DNA of 64,000 nucleotides. It comes from RYN-428 sp035551995 (lineage in GTDB: Bacteria; Planctomycetota; Phycisphaerae; Tepidisphaerales; Tepidisphaeraceae). Of the stretch, positions 8,660 through 17,086 are shown piece by piece. Within the stretch, counting starts at the first letter, position 1. Every line of letters starts with the position of its first letter. The translations under genes and the position numbers were made by a program. The stretch covers positions 1 to 64,000 of the forward strand of contig DASZME010000064.1 in the NCBI GenBank assembly GCA_035551995.1, in the 5' to 3' direction. The notes under the pieces are model-generated. The model ran no database searches and had not been told where the DNA came from. It saw only the letters and a list, made by a program, of their open reading frames with translations.

Positions 8660-8780
8660 TGCCCAGGCGCGTTTTTCCGCTCGATAGCCAAGCCGCAGCC
8701 AACGCCGTTCCTTTCGATTACGGGTCGCAACGTATGCCGAAAGAGGACTTTCACCCCTCTGACTTGGTATACTCTCGAAT

Positions 8781-8850
8781 GCATTAGCGGCCCCGCTTGA
8801 GGGGTGTTTTTCGCGGCCACCGCTCGCGATGCCAAGATGAAAATTGATCT
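8781..8850 (-). repeat. Dispersed ~85-bp palindromic repeat, copy B
   Basis: Reverse-oriented member of the family. Its minus strand reads TTTTCATCTTGGCATCGCGA, then CGCGAAAAACACCCCTCAAG and CGGGGCCGCTAATGC. It lies between the sulfatase stop and the phosphoesterase-like gene and could terminate sulfatase transcription through its GC-rich hairpin. Confidence 0.65.
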
Positions 8851-8904
8851 AATCGATAATATTAAAAGGCGGGAGCCGCGGTTTGCCGAAGACGATGCGC
8901 CCGG

Positions 8905-9267
8905 ATGTGTATGAATGTCCTGCAATACGTCATCCTCCGCCACGAGAACATCGCCGAGCCGCATTATGACCTGATGTTCGAGACGCTTCCCGGTTCGCAA
9001 TTGGCGACCTGGCGAGCGGATTCGTGGCCGATCGAACGCAAAATCGCGGTCACGCGATTGCGCGATCACCGCAGGGCTTACCTGGAATTTGAGGGCGAGA
9101 TCGCCGGGCATCAGGGGCGGGTCTATCAGATTGCGCGCGGCACATGCGAAGTTGAAGTCGGCGAAAACGCCATTTGGTCGATAAGTATTCTTACCGGCGC
9201 CCCGCCGCAGGTTTTAGTCATTCGCCAAATCCATGCCGAGAACTGGGACGCGGCGCCGGGGGATTAA
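8905..9267 (+). CDS. LigD 3'-phosphoesterase-domain-like protein
   Basis: A 120-residue single-domain protein. YVILRHENIAEPHYDLMFET, with the metal-binding HE and HYDLMFE pair, followed by LATWRADSWP and HRRAYLEFEGEI, matches the 3'-phosphoesterase (PE) domain found at one end of bacterial DNA ligase D. That domain trims 3' phosphates or ribonucleotides during end joining. Stand-alone short versions are common in Planctomycetes. No ligase or Ku gene is adjacent. The start may be the second ATG at 8911. Domain assignment is fairly secure; the cellular role is inferred. Confidence 0.75.
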   Translation: MCMNVLQYVILRHENIAEPHYDLMFETLPGSQLATWRADSWPIERKIAVTRLRDHRRAYLEFEGEIAGHQGRVYQIARGTCEVEVGENAIWSISILTGAPPQVLVIRQIHAENWDAAPGD

Positions 9268-9326
9268 GCCGCGACGTCTTCATGGGAGCCCGGCGAATGA
9301 GATGTGACCGTCGGGCGTTCGTCGCT

Positions 9327-10514
9327 TTATTTTCTGAAGCGTTCAAGCAGGGCGCCGATCGCTCCCAGAGCTTTGTCAAGAATCTCGGCCTTGGGCATTG
9401 GGATTCGCAGATAGTTTTCTCCGGTGCGGTCATCCCTCCCCACAAACGACCCGGCTACCGTCGCGATCTTCTCTTTAGGTTGGGATCCGTCGCGCGACGC
9501 CGTGGCCAGTTGCTCGAGGAACGTCAGGCCTGTTTGGAGCAATGCCGACCAGACATCCTCGCCCGGCTTATTTCCCGCCGCGACAACGCCTGCACGTTGG
9601 GCTTCCCCTTCAGCCCTGGCGGTTTCGTGACCATCGCCGTTGCCGTTTCCCGACGGTTCGCCTGCGGCCGACGAGACAGATTGGGGCTGCGGCGCGTCGT
9701 CCACCGACGATGCGGGGATTGAACTTGTCGCCTTCTCCACGGTTTCGATGAATTTCGTCAGCCGGCTTCCGCCGAGAAAGACTTCCTTGTCTCCGCCGTC
9801 AAGGGCGCCGGCGAACAGCGACTTCTTGAACTTCAATACCGAGAGCATCCCCTCCTCGATCGTTCCCTTGGAGACGAAATTGACGACCTGCACCGGCCGT
9901 TTCTGGCCGAGCCGATGCACGCGCCCGATGCGCTGTTCCATCACCGCCGGATTCCATGGAATGTCCATGTTCACCACCACCGAAGCATGCTGAAGATTTA
10001 ATCCGACTCCCCCGGCGTCCGTCGCCAAAAACGCCCGGCAGCCGGCGTCTTCCCGAAATCGATCCACCAGGGCCGGGCGCTGCGGTCCCGGCACGCCGCC
10101 ATGAAAAAGAACGTGCGGCCACTTCCGCCGCCGCATCCGTCGAACGAGCAACTCATGCATGCGCAGCCACTGGCTGAATATCACCACCTTCGTATCCGGC
10201 TGTTCGTACATCTCGTCCAGCACCGTCGCCAACTCATCGGCCTTCACGCCAAAATCCGTTTCGTGATCGAGCAAGTACGTGCTATCGCAGCTCATCCGCA
10301 CGCTTGCCGAGAAGAACCGAAGCATGACGTCTTGCACAAGATCGGCCGCATCGTCGCCGCGCACGCCCAGCCTGCGGCCAAACGCCGAGATGATTCCTGA
10401 ATAGCGATCGAAGAATTCCTGCCATGCGACTTCTCGCTCAGGCGCATCCGGCTTTAGGCGAAGAAAAAGGCTTCGTCGCGTATGCGACGCGTTTTGCGTG
10501 GCGGGCAAGGTCAT
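9327..10514 (-). CDS. Chimeric protein: ECF sigma factor region 2 joined to the C-terminal lobe of a SNF2-type helicase
   Basis: Residues 1-71 (LRLKPDAPEREVAWQEFFDR, RYSGIISAFGRRLGVRGDDA, ADLVQDVMLRFFSAS) are the start of an ECF sigma factor, including region 2 that contacts the -10 element and core polymerase. From residue 72 (VRMSCDSTYLLDHETDFGVK) it becomes the RecA-like lobe 2 of a SNF2/RapA helicase: KVVIFSQWLRMHELL, RAFLATDAGGVGLNLQHA, QRIGRVHRLGQKRPVQ. Lobe 1 with the Walker A and DEAH motifs is absent, so it cannot be a working translocase. A Ser/Gly-rich linker and a C-terminal ~90-residue segment follow. The junction is in frame near nt 10300. It starts 27 bp after the IDO stop, on the same strand. 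Confidence 0.8.
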   Translation of the reverse strand: MTLPATQNASHTRRSLFLRLKPDAPEREVAWQEFFDRYSGIISAFGRRLGVRGDDAADLVQDVMLRFFSASVRMSCDSTYLLDHETDFGVKADELATVLDEMYEQPDTKVVIFSQWLRMHELLVRRMRRRKWPHVLFHGGVPGPQRPALVDRFREDAGCRAFLATDAGGVGLNLQHASVVVNMDIPWNPAVMEQRIGRVHRLGQKRPVQVVNFVSKGTIEEGMLSVLKFKKSLFAGALDGGDKEVFLGGSRLTKFIETVEKATSSIPASSVDDAPQPQSVSSAAGEPSGNGNGDGHETARAEGEAQRAGVVAAGNKPGEDVWSALLQTGLTFLEQLATASRDGSQPKEKIATVAGSFVGRDDRTGENYLRIPMPKAEILDKALGAIGALLERFRK

Positions 10515-10541
10515 GGTCGGCTTTCCCCTTCAAAGTAGATT

Positions 10542-11699
10542 CTACTCGATCCCCGTCGTCTCGTCTCGATGCTTCTTCAAATATGGCATAAATGGCGTTC
10601 CTCCCGTCCCGACGTCGGTGGGGTTCGCAAGGCTTGCGCTTCCCTGCTTGTGGATGTAGCTGGCCGCAAATTCAAGATGCGTCGCCCGAAAACGATGGAC
10701 CAGCGCGACGCCCTTGTTATAAACGTCGCGCAATTTCCCGGCGGATTCATGGCGCTCGACGAACTCGCGAACCGACGGTCCCGATTCCACCGCCTCCAGA
10801 AATCCGCGATGAGCCGGCGGCATGTAGTCGCGCATTTCCAGCAGATACGATCGAAGGGCGTCGTCGCCGTGACGAATGCCGAGCAGCGCGTCGAGGGTCG
10901 GGATGACGCCGCTTTGCGCGCCGGTTTCGCCGCGAAATTTTTGCGGGGTTTCGCCGTACGCGCCTTCGTAGATCATGCCGCCGGGCAACGCCGGCTGGTC
11001 CTTCCACCCGTACAAATAAGGCCGCACGCGATGAAAATAAATGTACGGATCGCATCGCTCCGGCATGCGATCCAGCGACGCGCACATCTGCTCGAGCGAT
11101 TGCGCGATCGTCGTCAATTTTTTCGCCAGCTTATCGGCGTCGTCGTTGCGCACGGCATCAAGCGCCGGACCGAACGACGCCAACGCCGGCGCCGCTTTCG
11201 ACTCGATATCGATATGAACGAGAATGAACCATTCCTCGTCGGCGCCGCCCAAAAAATTCTGTTGCAAAACGATGTTGCCCAGCGCCACCGGCCCGTTCGG
11301 ATCGATTCGACGCCAATTGTTTAACGCATACGAAGCGTAAGACAGCACCGGGGGACGACCGAGATAATCCGACGCCCGAACCCACGGTATCGAAATGCTG
11401 GCCGGGAGGCGCGTCGCCACCTTGCCGCCGCCCCAGACGTAGGCGTGGCCGAAATAAGAAAGCAGCATCATCGCCCGCTCGCGCTCGGGCCGCGATTCCA
11501 ACTGGCTGAAATCAAGAATGGGCATCGTTTCCAGGGCCGGCCGAAGATGATCGGTCGTCAATAATTTCGGCAACTCCCGCCCCATGTCGTCCCATGCCGA
11601 GAACCACGGCGGAAGCCGATCGATCGGATCCCAATGCGGCAGAAACCCGCGGTCCTCGCTCATCTCGAACGCGCGAAGATCGTGAACATGGGGAGTCAT
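10542..11699 (-). CDS. Indoleamine 2,3-dioxygenase (heme)
   Basis: A 385-residue protein that opens the indole ring of tryptophan to N-formylkynurenine. Family features are SYASYALNNWRRIDPNG, NIVLQQNFLGGADEEWFILV, HRGFLEAVESGPSVREFV, the proximal heme ligand in RATHLEFAASYI (His341), and the conserved C-terminal GTGGTPFMPYLKKHR. The ATG at 11699 is chosen because GAGGTGA lies at good spacing before it; the in-frame TTG at 11720 is less likely. It follows the acyl-CoA mutase gene by 17 bp and is probably co-transcribed. No other kynurenine-pathway gene is visible here. Confidence 0.92.
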   Translation of the reverse strand: MTPHVHDLRAFEMSEDRGFLPHWDPIDRLPPWFSAWDDMGRELPKLLTTDHLRPALETMPILDFSQLESRPERERAMMLLSYFGHAYVWGGGKVATRLPASISIPWVRASDYLGRPPVLSYASYALNNWRRIDPNGPVALGNIVLQQNFLGGADEEWFILVHIDIESKAAPALASFGPALDAVRNDDADKLAKKLTTIAQSLEQMCASLDRMPERCDPYIYFHRVRPYLYGWKDQPALPGGMIYEGAYGETPQKFRGETGAQSGVIPTLDALLGIRHGDDALRSYLLEMRDYMPPAHRGFLEAVESGPSVREFVERHESAGKLRDVYNKGVALVHRFRATHLEFAASYIHKQGSASLANPTDVGTGGTPFMPYLKKHRDETTGIE

Positions 11700-11716
11700 C
11701 ACCGAATCACCTCGTC

Positions 11717-13483
11717 TCAAATGGTCGGCCGATATTTACCGACGGCTTCCTGCAAACGCTCCGTGATCTGGCCGAGCGAACAACGCTCGACCGTTTCGAT
11801 CAGCTCGCCGAAAACATTGCCGCCGTTTTCGACGACTTCTGCCAATCGGTCCAGCGCCGCGGGACCGTCTTTGCGATGGCGGCGCTTGAAGTTCGCCACG
11901 CGATCGACCTGCAGCTTTCGATGGGCGATCGACGTGCGTACAAGGCTCACCTCCGGCGCCTGCGCTTGGTCGCGATAACAATTGAGGCCGACGACCGGAC
12001 GCGTTTTATCGTAAATCTGCCGTTCGTAGTGATGGGCGGCTGTTTGGATCTGACTGCGCTGATATCGATGTTCGACGGCGGCGAGCACGCCGCCCAATTG
12101 GTCGATCTGCCGAAATTCTTCAAGAATCGCCGCCTCGACCGCGCGCTCGGCGGCCTTGATTCCCGGCGATGATCCGAGCGAATTCATCATGTGCTTAAAG
12201 ACGCCCGATTCCTCCAGGATAATCGCCTGCGCGTTGGCGGCGAGCTTGACGTATTCCTCGCCGGGCGTGGTGAAAGGTTCATCGGCGCTGTTGCTGTGGC
12301 ACGAATTGGTGGCGTTGATATACGACAGCATCAATTCAACGGCGGTTCGCGTGAGATTGTTTTTGAACGTATGGGCGACCAGCGATCGGCCGCTGGTTTG
12401 CGTGTGGAGCTTGAGAATCTGCGCCCTGGGCTCGGCGCCGAAAATATCGCGCATGCCGATGGCCCATAGTTTTCGACAGACGCGGGCGAGAGCCAGATAT
12501 TCCACCTCGAGCCCGCAATCCAGAAAGAACGACAAGCGTGGGCCGAACCGATTCACGTCCATCCCGCGAGCGCGGAACAGCTCGGCATACGTGAACCCGT
12601 TGGAAAGCGTATACGCCGCCTGCTGCACCGGCGTGGCGCCGGCTTCGGCGATGTGATAGCCGCTGATCGAAATCGGATACCACCGCGGCATATTCCCCGT
12701 CGTCCACTCCACCATATCCGTCAGAAATCGCAGCGACGCCTCGATCGGAAAGAGCATCTCGTTTTGAGCCTGCACTTCCTTGAGAATGTCGGCCTGAATC
12801 GTTCCGCGAAGCCTGGCGACGACATCGTCCCCGAACCGGCGTTTGGCGGCGGCGACGAACATGGCAAGGATCGTCGGCGCCGGGCCGTTGATGGTCATCG
12901 AGACCGACGTCTGCTCGCTGGCCAGATCGAAGCCGTCGAACAGTCGGACCATGTCGTCGACGGTGTCGACAGCCACGCCTCCTTCGCCGATCTTCCCAAA
13001 AACGCCATCGGCGTCGCTGTCGATGCCATAGAGCGTCGGCCCGTCAAAAGCGGTGCTCAGGCGGGCGCTGCGCTGGTGCTTCGTGAGATAGTGGAAACGG
13101 GCGTTGGTGTCTTGGGGGATGCCAAGACCGGCGAAGAGGCGGGTGGGCTCTTCGGTTTTGTCTTTCGGCGTTTTTCCGTTCAGCGGAAGCGGTTCGAGAT
13201 ACATTTGCGGATAAGCCGCGCTGAGAAAGGGAAACTCGCCGGGAAGACCTTCGCCAAAGAGATAGCGGGCGATTTCTCCCGCGTCGTCGATGTCCGGCAA
13301 CGCCAGCCGCGGAAGCTTTAATCCCGTCGGCGTGACAGTGATGGGAATGGCGGCTTTAATCGCGGTCCATCGGCTCAGCAATCGATCGCGCGATTTCGCG
13401 TTTGTGCGCGCTTCGCGGACCTGCGACTCGACGAACGTGTGATGTTTTTCCGCCGCCGCCGCGACTTGTGCGAGAATACCCAT
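11717..13483 (-). CDS. Acyl-CoA mutase large subunit (methylmalonyl/isobutyryl-CoA mutase family)
   Basis: A 588-residue protein, TIM-barrel substrate domain of the B12-dependent acyl-CoA mutases, which rearrange the acyl carbon skeleton. Matching blocks are RFHYLTKHQRSARLSTAFDG, DGPTLYGIDSDADGVFGKIG, SVSMTINGPAPTILAMF and MPRWYPISISGYHIAEAGA. The C-terminus ends SLGQITERLQEAVGKYRPTI with no cobalamin-binding DxHxxG domain, so a separate small B12-binding subunit is needed, as in IcmA/IcmB or HcmA/HcmB; none is encoded nearby. The ATG at 13483 is preferred over upstream in-frame codons because similarity begins with MGILAQVAAAAEKHHTFVES. It likely heads an operon with IDO. Confidence 0.85.
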   Translation of the reverse strand: MGILAQVAAAAEKHHTFVESQVREARTNAKSRDRLLSRWTAIKAAIPITVTPTGLKLPRLALPDIDDAGEIARYLFGEGLPGEFPFLSAAYPQMYLEPLPLNGKTPKDKTEEPTRLFAGLGIPQDTNARFHYLTKHQRSARLSTAFDGPTLYGIDSDADGVFGKIGEGGVAVDTVDDMVRLFDGFDLASEQTSVSMTINGPAPTILAMFVAAAKRRFGDDVVARLRGTIQADILKEVQAQNEMLFPIEASLRFLTDMVEWTTGNMPRWYPISISGYHIAEAGATPVQQAAYTLSNGFTYAELFRARGMDVNRFGPRLSFFLDCGLEVEYLALARVCRKLWAIGMRDIFGAEPRAQILKLHTQTSGRSLVAHTFKNNLTRTAVELMLSYINATNSCHSNSADEPFTTPGEEYVKLAANAQAIILEESGVFKHMMNSLGSSPGIKAAERAVEAAILEEFRQIDQLGGVLAAVEHRYQRSQIQTAAHHYERQIYDKTRPVVGLNCYRDQAQAPEVSLVRTSIAHRKLQVDRVANFKRRHRKDGPAALDRLAEVVENGGNVFGELIETVERCSLGQITERLQEAVGKYRPTI

Positions 13484-13843
13484 GGCGCTCCGCTCGTTTC
13501 CTGTTCGCGGCCGCTTCGGTCTTCCGATACGCCGGGAGATCGATATGTTCCCACCGATGAAATCGCTTGAACGCCAAGTCGCCGCGTCGCCGAAAAAAAA
13601 GGAGCAAGAGCCGAAAAAACTTCTATTTCCACAGATCGCCGACGTGATTCTCGTTTCTCCGCATTCCTCTTCTCGGCGCGCTCGCGTCTGGGCATTCAAC
13701 CAATCACGCGGTGGTCGCAAAAAATCCTCCAGGCGGCCGCCAAACCACCGATTGACTTTAGCACCCCATTCGCGTCGCGTCTCGCGCCAGCGATGAGACG
13801 GCCAATGACAGGCATGCAAAATCGTTGTATAGTCGCCTTTGAC
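13484..13843. other. Intergenic region between divergent mutase and glcD genes
   Basis: About 360 bp separate the two gene starts. Both promoters must lie here. TTGTATAGT near 13824 could be part of the -10 for glcD. No further gene or RNA was recognised; open frames across it have unlikely composition. Confidence 0.5.
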
Positions 13844-15331
13844 ATGCCGCCCATCAATCATCCGCCTCCTGATACCATCGGCGCCAGCGCGAAACTACAT
13901 CAGGAACTCCGCGCAATCGTCGGCGAGTCAAACCTGCTGCTCGCGCCCGAAGAACTTCGCACCTACGAGTGCGACGGGCTCACGAATTTCCGCGTCGTTC
14001 CCGTCGCGGTGGTTTTGCCGTCGGATGCCGAGCAGGTACAGCGGATCGTGAGGGTATGTCATCGCGACCATATCCCGTTCGTCGCCCGCGGATCGGGCAC
14101 GGGCCTCAGCGGCGGCGCGATGCCGGTGCAAGGCGGCATCGTCATCAGCCTCGCCCGGCTCACGCGCATCGTCGAAATCGACATACCCAACGAACGCGTC
14201 GTCGTCGAACCGGGCGTCATCAACGCCCACGTCACGCAGCGCGTGGCGCCATACGGATATTTCTACGCCCCCGATCCTTCTTCCCAATCCGTCTGCAGCA
14301 TCGGCGGCAACGTCGCCGAAAATTCCGGCGGCGCCCATTGCCTCAAATACGGCTTCACCACCACGCATGTCCTGGCGATGGACGTTATCCTTCCCGACGG
14401 GGAACGGGTTACGCTCGGCGCCTCTACCTGCGACGCGCCCGGCTACGATCTTCGCGGCGTATTCGTCGGCTCGGAAGGCACGCTCGGCATCGCCGTGAAA
14501 ATCACCCTGCGGATCATGCGAAGGCCCGAATGCGTGCAGACGCTTCTCGCGGCGTTTCATTCCACCGACGACGCCGGCGAAGCGGTCGGCCGCATCATCG
14601 CCGCCGGTATTCTCCCGGCTGCGGCCGAAATGATGGACCGCCTCAGCATCCTGGCCGCCGAGGCCGCGGTCCATGCCTGTTATCCCGACTGCGAAGCATT
14701 GCTGCTGATCGAACTGGATGGCGTCGCCGATGAAGTCGCCCTGCTCGTCGATCAGGTCGAACAAATCTGCGCCGAGACCGGCGCGTGGGAATTGCGCCTG
14801 GCCCGCGACGATTCGCAGCGCCAGGTTTTCTGGAAAGGCCGAAAGGCGGCGTTCGCTGCGATGGGCCGCATTTCGCCCAACTACATCGTGCAGGATGGCG
14901 TGATCCCTCGAACCGCCCTGCCGCAAACCTTGCGCGAGATTCGCCGCCTTGGCGCCGCCGCCGGTTTGCGCGTCGCCAACGTCTTTCACGCCGGCGACGG
15001 AAATCTCCATCCGCTGGTTCTCTACGACCGCGCCGTCCCCGGCCAGGAACAAGCCGCCGAAATTCTTTCGGCCGACATTCTCCGCCTCTGCATCCGCGCC
15101 GGCGGATCGATCACCGGCGAGCATGGCGTGGGATTTGAAAAACGAGAGTTCATGTCCGAAATGTACGCCGAGCCCGATCTACAGACGATGCAGCGCGTCC
15201 GCGTCGCGTTCGATCCGGCGGGAATCTGCAACCCGCTGAAGATTTTTCCGCGTCCCAGATTGTGCGGCGAAAAACCAGGCCCTTATGCCCCCCACCCGCT
15301 GGTAACGGCGGGATTGGCCGAATTGTTTTGA
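13844..15331 (+). CDS. glcD: Glycolate oxidase, FAD-binding subunit GlcD
   Basis: About 495 residues, the FAD-linked oxidase subunit that oxidises glycolate or another 2-hydroxyacid. The PCMH-type FAD domain shows PFVARGSGTGLSGGAMPVQG, VVVEPGVINAHV and SVCSIGGNVAENSGGAHCLK. The C-terminal cap carries VFHAGDGNLHPLVLYD and the final FDPAGICNPLKIFP. The start is set at the ATG at 13844 (MPPINHPPPD); an in-frame ATG at 13793 would add 17 atypical residues. glcE follows 90 bp later. The third subunit, the iron-sulfur protein GlcF, is not next to them. Confidence 0.93.
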   Translation: MPPINHPPPDTIGASAKLHQELRAIVGESNLLLAPEELRTYECDGLTNFRVVPVAVVLPSDAEQVQRIVRVCHRDHIPFVARGSGTGLSGGAMPVQGGIVISLARLTRIVEIDIPNERVVVEPGVINAHVTQRVAPYGYFYAPDPSSQSVCSIGGNVAENSGGAHCLKYGFTTTHVLAMDVILPDGERVTLGASTCDAPGYDLRGVFVGSEGTLGIAVKITLRIMRRPECVQTLLAAFHSTDDAGEAVGRIIAAGILPAAAEMMDRLSILAAEAAVHACYPDCEALLLIELDGVADEVALLVDQVEQICAETGAWELRLARDDSQRQVFWKGRKAAFAAMGRISPNYIVQDGVIPRTALPQTLREIRRLGAAAGLRVANVFHAGDGNLHPLVLYDRAVPGQEQAAEILSADILRLCIRAGGSITGEHGVGFEKREFMSEMYAEPDLQTMQRVRVAFDPAGICNPLKIFPRPRLCGEKPGPYAPHPLVTAGLAELF

Positions 15332-15421
15332 TCGACAAGACGCCGGAACGTTAAGGCGCCGTCGGATGCCAGTGTCGAGGAGGCGGAATGGCCGCGGAGG
15401 GCTTCAGTCGGCGGAGGACGA

Positions 15422-16702
15422 ATGATGGTCGATATTTCAAATTCGCGGGATTGCCGAAGCACGATTGAACGGCTCGTCGGGCAGGCTCACGTTCGCGACG
15501 CGGCGGCGAAGGATCTGGTCGAGGGCGTTCAACCACGATGGGTGGTCGAGGCGGGATCGGCGGCCGAGGTGGCCGGCGTCCTTGCCGTCGCCGACGCGGG
15601 CGCTTTGCGCGTCATTCCTCGCGGCGGAGGGACGAAACTGGGATGGGGAAACCCGCCGCGCGCCGCAGATATCATCCTTTCCACCAAACGGCTCGATCGC
15701 GTTCTGGAACATGCCTTCGGGGATATGACGGCGAGCGTACAGGCGGGATGCACCGTCGCGGCGTTCAACCGACATTTGTCCGCCCACGATCAGCGGCTGG
15801 CGATCGATCCACTGTGGCCCGCGAACGCCACCATAGGCGGGATTCTGGCGACAAACGACAGCGGCGCCCTTCGCGCGAACTTCGGCGCCTTGCGCGATCA
15901 ACTCATCGGCGTCACCGTCGCGCTGGCCGACGGAACCATCGCTAAAAGCGGCGGGAAAGTCGTCAAGAACGTGGCGGGATTCGATCTTCCAAAATTGTTC
16001 ACCGGATCGTTCGGCACGCTCGGCGTCATCGTCGAAGCGACGTTTCGGCTTTATGCGTGCCCGAAAGCAACGCGAGTCGCCAGATTCACCGTGCAGAACG
16101 ACGATCAACTGGGCCGTGTTCTGACGGCGTTAAACGCCAGGTCATCGCTCACCGCCTCGGTTCAAATCGAAGCAAGCTCGGACGGCGTGGCGGCGATCGT
16201 CCTCGGAATCGAAGGATTGGCCGACGCCATTGAGGGCAAACTGCGGGAAATCGTCCGAGCCGCGCTTGACGCCCACGCCACTCGTGAAGATCGGCGGATC
16301 GATTCAGAGGCGAGCGCCGAGCGCCTGTTCGGCGCCGGCGACACATGCGTCTGCAAGGTGAGCCTGTCGCCGACGCAGTGGCCGGGTTTTCTAACCGCCG
16401 TGCGCGACGTCGCGACGTCGGCGGCGGTACGGTGGAAGGTCGTCGGGCAGGCGATGGGCGTTGGATTACTTTCACTTGGCGGCTCGGATTTGGAGCGCGT
16501 GTACGATTCGCTTCTTTTGCTACGAGCCTATCTGGAGAAATCTCAAGGATCGCTCGTTGTTCTTCAAGGCGCCGGCGACGTGGCACGCAGGATCGACGCG
16601 TGGCCACAGGCCCACGCCGCGCTACCTCTCATGCGGCGCGTCAAGGCGCAGTTCGATCCGAAGACGATCCTCTCGCCCGGCCGGTTCATCGGAGGGATTT
16701 GA
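15422..16702 (+). CDS. glcE: Glycolate oxidase, FAD-binding subunit GlcE
   Basis: A 426-residue second FAD-binding subunit of glycolate oxidase. Motifs include VIPRGGGTKLGWGNPPRAAD, TASVQAGCTVAAFNRHLSAH, DPLWPANATIGGILATNDSG, AKSGGKVVKNVAGFDLPKLF and SFGTLGVIVEATFRLYACP. The C-terminus (LMRRVKAQFDPKTILSPGRF) matches the usual GlcD/GlcE ending. GGAGG is four bases before the first ATG; a second ATG follows immediately. Downstream are two repeat copies and proS rather than glcF. Confidence 0.9.
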   Translation: MMVDISNSRDCRSTIERLVGQAHVRDAAAKDLVEGVQPRWVVEAGSAAEVAGVLAVADAGALRVIPRGGGTKLGWGNPPRAADIILSTKRLDRVLEHAFGDMTASVQAGCTVAAFNRHLSAHDQRLAIDPLWPANATIGGILATNDSGALRANFGALRDQLIGVTVALADGTIAKSGGKVVKNVAGFDLPKLFTGSFGTLGVIVEATFRLYACPKATRVARFTVQNDDQLGRVLTALNARSSLTASVQIEASSDGVAAIVLGIEGLADAIEGKLREIVRAALDAHATREDRRIDSEASAERLFGAGDTCVCKVSLSPTQWPGFLTAVRDVATSAAVRWKVVGQAMGVGLLSLGGSDLERVYDSLLLLRAYLEKSQGSLVVLQGAGDVARRIDAWPQAHAALPLMRRVKAQFDPKTILSPGRFIGGI

Positions 16703-16865
16703 ACAATTGTTACTGCGTACGATGCGTCGTCGCGCGCTTCTTATGTTCGAGCCCGGCCAAAGCGCCGGCCGCGCCTCGCTACTCTCCGCGTACGTTGACG
16801 CTCGATATCGGCGACGAAATCGACATATTCATCAGCCAAGCCTCTTCTTCGAAGAAAGAGAGGTT
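16703..16865. other. Non-coding stretch before the repeats
   Basis: Together with the two repeats that follow, this makes 384 bp without a gene between glcE and proS. It holds a GC palindrome (CGGCCAAAGCGCCGGCCG) near 16755-16772 that could act as a hairpin after glcE. No gene was recognised. Confidence 0.4.
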
Positions 16866-16945
16866 AGAGCATTTTCGTGTTGGCGCGGTTTGATCGCGAA
16901 ACATGCCCCGCAAGCGGGGCCGCTATTATGAACGCAAAGACGCTC
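16866..16945 (+). repeat. Dispersed ~85-bp palindromic repeat, copy C
   Basis: Reads AGAGCATTTTCGTGTTGGCG, then CGCGAAACAT and the perfect hairpin GCCCCGCAAGCGGGGC, then CGCTATTATG and AAAGACGCTCC. It is followed exactly 100 bp downstream by copy D in the same direction. Confidence 0.8.
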
Positions 16946-16965
16946 CAGCGACGTGAAAAGGCGCT

Positions 16966-17051
16966 AGAGCATTTATCATGTTGGTGAAGCGACCTTGCGT
17001 CGCGAAAAACGCCCCTAAGCGGGGCCGCTAAACGCGGAAACGCGCGAGCAA
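16966..17051 (+). repeat. Dispersed ~85-bp palindromic repeat, copy D
   Basis: Reads AGAGCATTTATCATGTTGGT, GAAGCGACCTTGCGTCGCGA, AAAACGCCCCTAAGCGGGGC, CGCTAAACGCGGAAACGCG. It is the second of two same-direction copies upstream of proS. Confidence 0.8.
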
Positions 17052-17086
17052 CCTGGCAACTGCTCTAAGTCAAAAGGAAATTAAGA

